A stretch of 64,000 nucleotides of DNA from Isoetes taiwanensis (taxonomy: Eukaryota > Streptophyta > Lycopodiopsida > Isoetales > Isoetaceae): contig JAJEKV010000015.1 in assembly GCA_021234155.1 (NCBI GenBank), positions 10,932,101 through 10,996,100 of the forward strand, read 5' to 3'. Shown here piece by piece: positions 36,798 to 45,111 of the stretch. Below the pieces are notes generated by a model. It saw nothing but the letters and a program-made list of their open reading frames with translations, searched no databases and had not been told where the DNA came from. A program made the position numbers and the translations under genes. Numbering within the stretch: position 1 is the first letter of the stretch; each line of letters starts with the position of its first letter.

Positions 36798-36899
36798 AAG
36801 AATCACCTCTTACCTGTGATTCTGGTGTGTCAACGCCGCCTCCGCCTAACGGCGTCGGCAGCGTTTCCACACCAGAATCACAGGTAAGAGGTGATTCTT
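36798..36899. repeat. Perfect 32-bp inverted repeat with 38-bp loop (foldback or MITE)
   Basis: The arm AAGAATCACCTCTTACCTGT...GGTGTG (36798-36829) is repeated exactly in reverse complement at 36868-36899. It lies about 540 bp upstream of the LRR start codon. In copy 1 (near 896-990) the right arm is not recognisable. Confidence 0.85.
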
Positions 36900-37375
36900 A
36901 TATACATAACGTAAGAATAAGGCCACCTCAATTCAATTCTATTCTATTTTAAGGCTTCTTCTATGTACATAGGCTAAATTCATACCATAGTTCAAACACA
37001 TAAAAATATCTTATTTTCTATGAAATTTTTTTTCCTAACCAAAATTTTGTAACAAAGCATTTCCTCACGTAATGCCAAAATGGACTTGGTCCCTTGGATT
37101 TTGCGTATCATACAACAAGAAAACGATGTTTAGTTGGTGCTAAATAGTTTGATTTCTTGGTTCAATATTACACTTTTGTAGTTGAATTGTAATTTGCCGC
37201 GCCATGCCGCCGTTCTGTACATTTTTGGCGTTATTCAATAATAGCTATTTCGAAAGTATTAAAGTATCCACTAGGCCTAGTGGTATATATCGATCCTGCA
37301 AAATGTTGCAGAAAAAAATCGTGCAAAATGTTTAAACAATGCCTGTAGAACAGCTCAGCGGTGCAGGATATAGCC

Positions 37376-37383
37376 TATAAAAA
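37376..37383 (+). promoter_or_regulatory. TATA box of the LRR gene
   Basis: TATAAAAA lies 62 bp before the ATG. With a start of transcription about 30 bp downstream, the 5' leader would be about 30 nt and include the ATTC repeats at 37397-37409. Confidence 0.6.
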
Positions 37384-37437
37384 CAAAGAGCCCGATTCAT
37401 TCATTCATTCAACAAAGTACACATTCTTTTCAGTAAG

Positions 37438-39261
37438 ATGGATAAGATGTCTGCATGGTTGGTGGTAGGATTAATCCTGTGGGGAGTATCAGCCCCTGTT
37501 CAATCTGCAGGATGTGTTCCGGCAGAGCGGGGGGTTCTGCTGAAGCTCAAATCAGGGCTAAGGGAGTTCAGCGCCGCTTGGAACACCACAGACTGCTGCA
37601 AATGGGAGGGGATTACCTGCAGCAAAGCAGGGCATGTGATCGGCCTTGATATGCAGTTGATCTCCACAAATTATTTGGATGCCAGTGTGCCCATTTCTAC
37701 CTTGGCGCTTGTATCAGGTCTGACAGAGCTTGAAAGCCTAGATGCAAGCTCCAAGGGCTTCAAGGGCGCAATACCGAGCTCCTTTTCCAAACTTACCAAG
37801 CTCAAAAAGCTGTCCATCTCTGATAACAGTGGTATTTCCGGCACCATTCCTGCGTTTTTTGGTTCAATCCATGGCCTGGAGCAGTTTCTGGCATCCAACA
37901 CAGGCCTCAAAGGCCCCATCCCGGCGGCATTCTTCGGGCTGTCTAATCTCCGGGAGCTGGATTTATCTCGTTCGATATTTGATGAAGTAGATTCGGGTGG
38001 GTTTGGTGGCGTTTTGCGATCAGAAATCTCCAAGCTCCGCGCCCTTCAGATTCTGAAGCTGGGCAGTGCAAAGATTTCTGGGCGCATTCCGGCTGGGTTC
38101 GGCAAGCTAACCAATCTGCAGGAGCTGTCCCTTCATTCTAACCAGTTATCAGGCCCCATTCCGGCAGCATTGGGGTCGCTGAAGAGCCTGCACACCTTAA
38201 ATCTAGCAGGAAACTCTCTTTCCGGTGCCATTCCTTCCCAGCTGGGCCATTTGACGAATCTGCAAACCCTAGACCTCTCGTCAAATTCCTTCGCCGGAAA
38301 AATCCCTGTTTCTTTCGGATACCTGTCCAGCCTCCAAACGCTGAAGCTGCAGGACAACCGCCTTGCAGGGCCATTGCCCAGATCCTTAGGCAAGCTTTCA
38401 AAGCTGGAGAATCTGTACCTTTACAATAACCCCATATCAGGGACAATACCCACTTCATTCAAAGGCTTAAAATCATTGGCATTTTTGTGGGTATCAGGGA
38501 CGAAGCTTTCTGGACCGCTTCCTGATATGTTCGGCCAGATGAAGAATCTCACAAACGTTCATATCTACGATAATCCATTTCTGACAGGCTCGCTTCCGCC
38601 CTCTGTGGGTGTTCTTAGCCTGGAAGTATTTGATGCACATAACAGCTCAATTTCTGGTGCAATCAACAAGTTTCCAGATTCGACACAGGTCGATCTGCGG
38701 GAAAATAAGATTAGTAGCATACCTGCAGAATTGGGTGCGCGGTTGAGCATATTGAGATTGTCGGGAAATAAGCTGACATTTGAGGGTGTAAAAGGCATTG
38801 CAACTATGGCCGGTCCGCGGACTATTGAATTGTCAGGCTGTGGGCTGAAGGGTTCAATCCCAAGCTGGTTTAGCAAAATCAAAATTGCATGGCCCAGCAC
38901 AGGTTTTGAATGGAATGGGGACGCCAAAATTGACCTGTCTTTCAACTCCATCTCTGGATCCATCCCTGATTTTGGCCACATGGAAACCCTGGAAACGCTG
39001 GACCTCCACCATAATTCCTTCTCTGGCTCCATTCCCTCCAGCCTTGCCAATATCACTCTCCTCAAATACTTGGATTTGTCTAGTAACCAGTTGAGTGGCC
39101 CCATTCCTTCCTCTTTTCTTGACCTTCCTGTTACCTTTCTTGACCTGTCACACAACAAATTGACAGGGAAAATTCCTCAAGGTGGAGCTTTGAATAAGTT
39201 CAATGCCTCTAGCTTTGCTTCCAATGTTGGTCTTTGTGGATCTCCCTTGCCTGCTTGCTAA
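37438..39261 (+). CDS. Secreted leucine-rich-repeat protein (receptor-like, no TM or kinase)
   Basis: An intact single exon of 607 codons. Residues 1-24 form a signal peptide with a hydrophobic core (WLVVGLILWGV). Residues 26-66 are an LRR N-terminal cap with Cys26, the Cys53-Cys54 pair in CCKWEGITC, and Cys61. The rest is plant-type extracellular repeats of about 24 residues (LxxLxxLxLxxNxLSGxIPxxLGxL), interrupted near residues 390-520 by less regular repeats. It ends with a short cap containing Cys600 and Cys607 (GLCGSPLPAC). No transmembrane helix or kinase follows, so it should be apoplastic, like polygalacturonase-inhibitor or soluble receptor-like proteins. A role in ligand or pathogen perception is inference. 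The ATG is chosen because it precedes the signal peptide and is conserved in the decayed copy; Met4 is an alternative. Confidence 0.9.
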   Translation: MDKMSAWLVVGLILWGVSAPVQSAGCVPAERGVLLKLKSGLREFSAAWNTTDCCKWEGITCSKAGHVIGLDMQLISTNYLDASVPISTLALVSGLTELESLDASSKGFKGAIPSSFSKLTKLKKLSISDNSGISGTIPAFFGSIHGLEQFLASNTGLKGPIPAAFFGLSNLRELDLSRSIFDEVDSGGFGGVLRSEISKLRALQILKLGSAKISGRIPAGFGKLTNLQELSLHSNQLSGPIPAALGSLKSLHTLNLAGNSLSGAIPSQLGHLTNLQTLDLSSNSFAGKIPVSFGYLSSLQTLKLQDNRLAGPLPRSLGKLSKLENLYLYNNPISGTIPTSFKGLKSLAFLWVSGTKLSGPLPDMFGQMKNLTNVHIYDNPFLTGSLPPSVGVLSLEVFDAHNSSISGAINKFPDSTQVDLRENKISSIPAELGARLSILRLSGNKLTFEGVKGIATMAGPRTIELSGCGLKGSIPSWFSKIKIAWPSTGFEWNGDAKIDLSFNSISGSIPDFGHMETLETLDLHHNSFSGSIPSSLANITLLKYLDLSSNQLSGPIPSSFLDLPVTFLDLSHNKLTGKIPQGGALNKFNASSFASNVGLCGSPLPAC

Positions 39262-39386
39262 AGGCTTACAACTTTGTTAAGTTTGCATCTTATTTGTACT
39301 ACTTGATGGCTTATAATATTGATAAGGATGTATAATGGTGGACTCACTTTGATAAATGCATTGTATTTGAACTAGTTTATGTACTA

Positions 39387-39545
39387 GGTAATTGCCAGGA
39401 GGAGGAGCATTCCGCGCTGTAAAGGGCTCCGGCGGCCCCCCCAAACGAGGCGGTGCACGAGCGGCGGAGCCGCGAGTGCGCCGCCGAGTTTGGCGGCGCC
39501 GCCGGTGCCCTTTACAGCCGGAATGCCCGACTCATGGCAATTACC
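39387..39545. repeat. GC-rich foldback (palindrome) at the duplication breakpoint
   Basis: The outer arms GGTAATTGCC / GGCAATTACC (39387, 39536) and inner arms GCATTCCGCGCTGTAAAGGGC / GCCCTTTACAGCCGGAATGC enclose a very GC-rich core rich in CCGGCGG and GCCGCC. Copy 1 of the segmental duplication contains only the left arm, to 3519. Confidence 0.8.
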
Positions 39546-39548
39546 GGA

Positions 39549-40277
39549 CGTAATGACCAAATGGTTCAAATTTACAAGAATATCTTTGCTTCATCCGGCC
39601 CTGAGGTCCTGCACAAATAGATGAACGAAATCATAGCAATATAAACCTTAAGCATCAGATCTAGCTGCACAAATATCCTCCAGAGTCATTCTGCGAAGCT
39701 TCCGGAAGCGGGACTGGCTGGCTTGATTAGCTAGAACACCTAGAACAAAGCCACTGCCCTTCTGGAACCTTGTGCACGCTGTAGCATTCCTGGTGGACAG
39801 CCATCTGGTTGCCATCATCGACATCTCCACTATTACAAACATGGCACAGATCTTCCTCGTCTGCATCTGGAGGTGAAATAATAGTCGTAATCATATCACC
39901 ACACAAGAAACTGGATGAACTCTTCTTCTTGCTCGCAGGACTTGCTGCTAAGTGCTTCCGTTTCACACCTCTCACAGATTGCTGTTCTCAGCACATAATA
40001 GCTCCTCCAGATGTTGAAAAAGGAAAGAAATCGGAACAGATTGGGCTCGAGTTAAGCAAAAAAACCAGCAAGAAGAAGCTTGGAGAAGTCCGGAGAAGCT
40101 TGAAGACGTCGCTTGGTGATGCAAGAGCGCCACACAGTCTGGCGATGGAGGCGAAGGCGTCACACAGTCCGCTAGTGCCAGAAACAGGGCTAGCGGCGGG
40201 AAAGGGGGCTGGGGGCGGCGCCGCTCTGAAGCATCTTAAGGCAATAATGGCATAATTTGAACCATTTGGTCATTACG
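39549..40277. mobile_element. 729-bp TIR element carrying a PHD-finger gene fragment (Pack-TIR-like)
   Basis: The 24-bp sequence CGTAATGACCAAATGGTTCA... at 39549-39572 recurs exactly in reverse complement at 40254-40277. Between them lies coding sequence with clear homology to a cellular PHD finger, on the minus strand, and no transposase. This is the structure of a Pack-type non-autonomous transposon. I could not identify a target-site duplication with confidence, so a host-gene insertion with chance symmetry is less likely but possible. Confidence 0.55.
39648..39975 (-). pseudogene. PHD-finger fragment
   Basis: The minus-strand ORF from 39975 runs 82 codons: a basic serine-rich stretch (KRKHLAASPASKKKSSSS), then EEDLCHVCNSGDVDDGN, QMAVHQECYSVHKVPEGQWL and CSRC, then a stop. 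It matches the JADE/BRPF-like PHD class (AVHQECYGVxxxPEGQWLCxxC), which reads histone H3 tails. The stretch holding the third and fourth zinc ligands (…CDxC) between Asn and Met is missing, so the finger cannot fold normally. After the stop another frame continues with SRFRKLRRMTLEDICAA. This is best read as a captured, internally deleted exon. Confidence 0.65.
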
Positions 40278-40417
40278 GTTCTCTAATCACACCTGGTGAA
40301 CCAACATAAGAATAGAACAATAGTGGACCAGCTGAGAATAAGGGGCAAGGAAAGTTGCAAATGAAATAATTTTTCATTAAAATTACATGGCTAAAATGAT
40401 TTTGATAAAAGGTATCA

Positions 40418-40540
40418 CATCGTGGAAGTGGGTCGCTAGTTCCGCCACCAGAATGGAAAACGCAATGTCATTCCGCTCAAACGATCATCTGCAATCGATC
40501 AGCAGGTAAAAATAGTTAGCGCTTCCCACTTACCATGATG
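40418..40540. repeat. Imperfect foldback
   Basis: CATCGTGGAAGTGGGTCGCTA (40418) pairs imperfectly with TAGCGCTTCCCACTTACCATGATG (40517). It abuts the next foldback. Confidence 0.55.
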
Positions 40541-40644
40541 TGGGGGGATGAAACAAGGTCAATGATTCCAGGACCCGTTCCCAGCTCCCGCCGGTCGCGG
40601 GACTCCCTGGAATAATCTCCGCTGTTTCCATCCCCCCATACATG
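40534..40644. repeat. Foldback with GGGGGGATG arms
   Basis: CATGATGTGGGGGGATGAAAC (40534-40554) is mirrored by GTTTCCATCCCCCCATACATG (40624-40644). Inner arms GATTCCAGG / CCTGGAATAATC add a second stem. No coding sequence; probably a small MITE. Confidence 0.65.
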
Positions 40645-40683
40645 AATTTTGATGGAAAAAAATCAGATGAAAATTAACTATGA

Positions 40684-40711
40684 CTAGTAACATTGCCCGG
40701 CGTTGCCGGGC
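40684..40711 (-). mobile_element. Helitron 3' terminus
   Basis: Minus strand: the hairpin GCCCGGCAACGCCGGGC, 7 nt, then CTAG followed by T. This is the hallmark of Helitron 3' ends (hairpin 6-12 nt before CTRR, insertion between A and T). The body would extend to higher coordinates. The 5' TC end is not identified. Confidence 0.6.
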
Positions 40712-40967
40712 TTTAGTAACATGTGTTGAGGTGGGGATGTCGTGTTCACAGTGCCATTTTTGTGCAAAAGCAATCTCATGTAAAATCGTGATTTATTCAA
40801 ATTACAATCAAGCCACATCTTGATTAGACAAAACTCTAAGTGTAGTATGATCTTATCATGTCATTGTATAGATTAAAGCATCAATGACATTTAGACTAAT
40901 ATAATCTAATACATAGAATTTAATGCTCCCTTTCGTGAAGACAAATTTTGTCAAGTAATTCTATTAG

Positions 40968-40980
40968 AGATGTTGGTAGT
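40968..40980 (+). repeat. 13-bp direct repeat, left (probable target-site duplication)
   Basis: AGATGTTGGTAGT is identical to 52639-52651, which directly follows a 30-base A run. The pair encloses 11.66 kb containing the PLE array. Confidence 0.6.
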
Positions 40981-41357
40981 TCTTTAATCTGATAGAAACT
41001 TTATATGTGATAGAATCTCTTCTTGGCATCTCAATTTGACACCCTTTTTGAAGGAGGAATGAGATGTCTCAAACACGTGGAAAGATCCAGGGGCTGTTCC
41101 CTTAGTATCTGTTTTTCTTTAGAAGAGGTGTAGGTTTGTGCCAGAGTACTCATCTTTGAGGAAAAGGGATGGGCCTCCGTTAGTATGAGGAATAACAGAG
41201 AAGAAGTAGAGCTACCCTTGCTCAAGTACTAAGTTTAAGCATCTTATTCACCCCTCTTCTTGGGTGTGGTTCAAATACTTCCTATCTAGCCTATTATGAG
41301 GCGTGTAATAAGGTCTTGTACCATTTCTTTATCAATAAAATATAAATATCTTGCCTC

Positions 41358-41398
<41 letters not shown>
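40981..41398 (+). mobile_element. Poly-A-tailed unit with AATAAA, left end of the array
   Basis: About 380 bp without an ORF end in AATAAAATATAAATATC, about 15 more bases and an A39 run (41360-41398). This looks like the 3' end of a retrotransposed transcript. It starts right after the 13-bp repeat. Confidence 0.5.
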
Positions 41399-41400
<2 letters not shown>

Positions 41401-44400
41401 CGGCCGGGCCTAGAATAGGCCAAAGCATCAGTTTCAGTCAATCCGTCCACTGTCTTATCAATCCAAAAATTTGAATTTGCATTCAAATTTGGTGTCTGTA
41501 GCCTATTAGCATCTTTATACTTTACTAAATACATTAGCTGTTCACTAGGGTCTTATCTAGCGAAACCTTTACTCCAAACACTAAACCTCGTTAGAGCTTG
41601 AGAATGAGTCTATCCTGGCGTTACCCAGGCCCAGACATTTAATCCTGGCAAAATACAAGTAAAAGCATAGGTAAATTCCTCTCTAGATTCTTCAAAGATA
41701 GCACAGAATGAAGGGGACTAAGTTATTAGACCCAAACATGCCACACACCTTCAAGAAAGTCTAGAAGGTACAAGTGAGGATTTTCATTATAAAATAGGCA
41801 CATGCACTCTTAGCTTTTACAAGAATAGCAAAGAATGAAGGGGACTAAATCATTAGGCCCAAATATACTTTACTACCTATGGAAAGAACACGAGAGCATA
41901 AATTAGATTCGAAGATATTAAGCAAAGAGTGATATGCCCAGTTAAACGATGAAGGGGGCTGGAAATACAGTCCCAAACAAAGACGCACTATGCACATCGC
42001 TCCAAGTTTATGAATTAGAAATGCAAATAAGAGAAGGCATAGAGCTAGCAACATGATTACATTCGTGTAAAACAGCCCTTCTGTAAATGTTCAGATTTTA
42101 TATTCAGCTTACTGGACCATGCCTATGTACCATGGACCTGTGTACCATGGCTAATGTACTCTCGGGTTCTACCAGAATAGCAAAAAATGAGGGGGCTAAA
42201 TCTTTAGGCCCAAATAAACTTTACTACTTAGAGAAGGAATGCAAGAGCTAAAATAAGATTAGAAGATATTAACATGGAGTGATAAAACTAGATATAAGAT
42301 GAAGAGGACTGGATTTACAGTCCCAAACAGAGACATATTTGTGAAAGTCCTTCCTTGTTCATGAAATGAGCACGTTTGATAGTTAATTACTTCTGTGTTT
42401 ATGCAGCAAATAAGAGATAACGATGTGATAAAAGTCATGTGAACATATATCTCCCTAAATGGCCAGTTTTTAGATTAGTAAACTGGATCTATTTTCACAA
42501 GCAACTTAAAATGGTACAGCCATGTAGAAACTTTAGGCAGAGTACAACACTCTTACTTATGCACAGTCAAACTTTCCAATGCCATGATGAATATGGACAC
42601 TCAAAATCAGATGAATACGGACACTCACAAGTCAGATGACCCAATTTATTATGCGTATGCAAATCCAAAATGCATACACCTCTACGCCATGATATTATGT
42701 TGTAGATAGCATTTTTCACATTAAAAGCAGAATATGTTATTAATCAAGGACAAGTGTCATATGCTGCCACGAACTAAAGGCAAGTTACAGACCATTTTTC
42801 AAAGGCAAATATGCTATTAAATGGCTATAGAACACAAATGCTCACAAGATGCAGATAGGCCCTTGATCTTCTCAAAAAAGACATGTATTTTCGTCATATA
42901 GTCATCTGTTTTTAGGACATAATTATAGGCAGCTTTTAAGATACAATAGACAACGGTCTTGGAAAAACTATCCAATATATGGTCTGCTATCTAGAAGAAG
43001 CCAGAACAGTATCAAAACGCTTCATGATAAAGCACAGTTGTGGCATTATCTATCAAAATTTAGTAGCATAATAAAGTTTCAGAAAAACTCCCATTATAAG
43101 TCACATTTTGTCTCCTTAGAACCAAAGTAGAACTTGCACGTAAAATGTTTTAAACACAGAGAGGTAAAATACTGTTTATAGGATCAATCAGACTTGAGGC
43201 AAGCAGCCAAGGGGCAGTATTGAGATTTGCACCAGCCAAACTAGGGTATAAGAAAATACAACCATAGGACTGTTTTTGTCTTCATATATCGGGGTTTTCA
43301 CCAAAGAAAGATCTTCAGAGGAACTCATCTTCAAGCAAAAGCGTAAACAAAATAAATTACAAAGGTGGGAGAAGCTCGGTACCGGCAAACCAAACAAAGA
43401 TGACATTAGCATGAAAATGGTAATGCATGAAGGGCCAAAAGGTACAATGAGACTTCTCGGTTTATCACCGATTCAGCCTTTGTAACCTTTTGCCCCGCAT
43501 GTTTGAAAGATAAGTCCTAAAGAAAAATTTGCAAATGGAACAAGATTGAATAAAGTTATCAATCCAAATAGATAATATAACTCAAGAAAAATTCGGTTAG
43601 AGTGGACCATAATGGAGGACGACCAAGAATGGGTATAAGAACTCGAGATCCGAAGTTCCTTAATCATGGTGGATTGTCCAGATAGTGAGTGTTTAAACAC
43701 TGAATTCTAAAAGAACACAAGAGGAAATACCCGATGGTCCTCTCTTGCTCGTAAGAATAATCTTCTTCTCGTTTGTGTCTCTCGTATGGAGAGTCCTCAG
43801 ACGATCATTATCCCGAGATCTATTAGAATGGTTCTTTGGAACCAAAGATTATACTTTTTATTGCCCGATTGTAAGATTTATCTCCCAAAGCATTCCTCTT
43901 CTGCCCATTATTTCCCTTGTGCTCAGCCATGTGTTTATAGTATTCTATATACTCAGAATCAGACATGCAAGCCAAGAATTCTGCCTGTAGGAATTCCTCT
44001 CTCAGAGATTCTTCATCGGAACTGGAGGTGAGAGGATTACAATCTGAATCGAGATTCCACATAAAGAATAGATATTTAGGACACCTAATATAGTGAGTCC
44101 TAAATTAGAAAAGGATTTATAGACTGAAATATCCGGCAATCCTAGAGACGGTTTCTTCAAATCAGTGGGCTAAAAGAAGAAGCAAGGTAAAAAAAGTTAT
44201 CGCTTACCAGATTTGCCGGAATCTGATGTAGCACCAAATGCTTGTGCACAGAAGAAAAGAGCAGTTGCCATCATCGATTAGTGGACCGCAGCCAAAAGGT
44301 CGGATTGGTGTAAGGGTAAATCGGTACAACATATCTTGGGTAATTCGAGCGTGAGAAAAAATAGGTCAATAGCTAAAGGAAAACGTTTAGGGTATTAGGC

Positions 44401-44964
44401 AATGTCATATTTTTCTGACCTAAAGGTTTAAACAATGGCATAAGTCCAATTCTGGTTAGGTAAGGCGTGTGAACATCCTATGTACAAATTAAATATGCAG
44501 TCTTGGTAATGATGGTGATAAGACTGCATAGTGTAAGAAGGAATTAGGTTACCTAGGTCGAATCAATACTCATATGAAAGAAGGAACCCTGGGATATTTT
44601 AGATTACGATATATTGAAAAAACTAAAATAGAACGTTTAGAACATATTAGGTACAGTGTGAATTTTCATCATATGGGAGTATATTAGACCTCCCAATTAT
44701 CAACTTAAAATGTCAAGAAGTATTATTATAATAGAAAAACCTAGGAAGGACCAACCATGGGTGTTAGATGTAAATAGAAAATGAGTAAGAAGTTCTAGCC
44801 ACAAGACTAAGGGTAAGGGTCCAGAGATTATATTATTAAATGAAACTATAAAAGTGAAGTAAATTAGACTGAAAAGTCCTGAAGTAAATATACTTGTAAT
44901 TTGTAAACATCAGAGAAAACCAGGTTAGATTGTGCATTGGATAAATGTAATCAATTAAAAAAAA
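41399..44964 (-). repeat. PLE long terminal-type direct repeat, copy A (3' in RT orientation)
   Basis: This matches 49067-52620 over its length, from CCCGGCCGGGCCTAG to TGTAATCAATTAAAA. Most of it is nearly identical. A patch at about 43.27-44.47 kb differs by many small changes at CAG/CTG sites. It contains the small ORF0 on the minus strand. Such direct repeats resemble the pseudo-LTRs formed by Penelope-like elements. Confidence 0.85.
43823..44062 (-). CDS. PLE ORF0, copy A (small unknown protein or first exon)
   Basis: The minus-strand frame starts MWNLDSDCNPLTSSSDEESL at 44062 and continues SEYIEYYKHMAEHKGNNGQK and RNALGDKSY. The same peptide is encoded in copy B, where the open frame runs on (NRSRDNDLCVWDSPY...) to a splice-donor-like CAG|GTATTTCC. 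In copy A that donor reads CGG|GTATTTCC. It is acidic at the N-terminus, then basic. No family is recognised. Frame damage in each copy is at different CAG/CTG sites, so the true gene may be longer than either copy shows. It lies upstream of the core ORFs when in the 5' repeat and could be the first exon of the element. Confidence 0.4.
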   Translation of the reverse strand: MWNLDSDCNPLTSSSDEESLREEFLQAEFLACMSDSEYIEYYKHMAEHKGNNGQKRNALGDKSYNRAIKSIIFGSKEPF

Positions 44965-45110
44965 CCTGCCGCCACCCGTAGGGTAGTCTTTGACCTCTAT
45001 TTCAGTGCAAATAGTAGTAGGGATGGCAGACCCCTACTACATAGTAGAGGTCATGCCAAACCCTATAAGAAAAATTAGAAGTGAAAAGGATGATGAAAAG
45101 GAAGAATACC
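44965..45110 (-). other. Structured 3' region of the PLE core (nested hairpins)
   Basis: Between the RT stop and the 3' repeat lie GACCTCTA...TAGAGGTC arms (44992, 45045) enclosing TAGTAGGG...CCCTACTA arms (45013, 45032). A smaller ACCC-GT-AGGGT hairpin lies beside them. A conserved RNA structure for template recognition or processing is a reasonable inference. Confidence 0.5.
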
Positions 45111-45111
45111 T

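Larger units (their letters stand above)
35892..39424. repeat. Segmental duplication, copy 2 (with the intact LRR gene)
   Basis: Partner of 1-3519. It contains the Copia LTR, a promoter region with a 32-bp palindrome, the TATA box, and the intact LRR gene with its 3' flank. It ends at the palindrome 39387-39545. Confidence 0.85.

Noticed and set aside
39809-40255. 148-codon plus-strand ORF opposite the PHD-finger fragment
   Set aside because: It overlaps, on the opposite strand, a frame with clear PHD homology and has no domain of its own.
41540-41575. Hammerhead-ribozyme-like segment in the PLE repeats (CTG..., CTAG stem, CGAAAC), also at about 49.21 kb
   Set aside because: The core reads CTGTTCA instead of CTGANGA, so the catalytic core is not met; no other hammerhead core was found in the repeats.
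45035-45055. TCTACTA-like sequence as a Helitron 5' end
   Set aside because: It is part of the PLE hairpin and lies on the far side of a repeat inserted later; matching by chance is likely.
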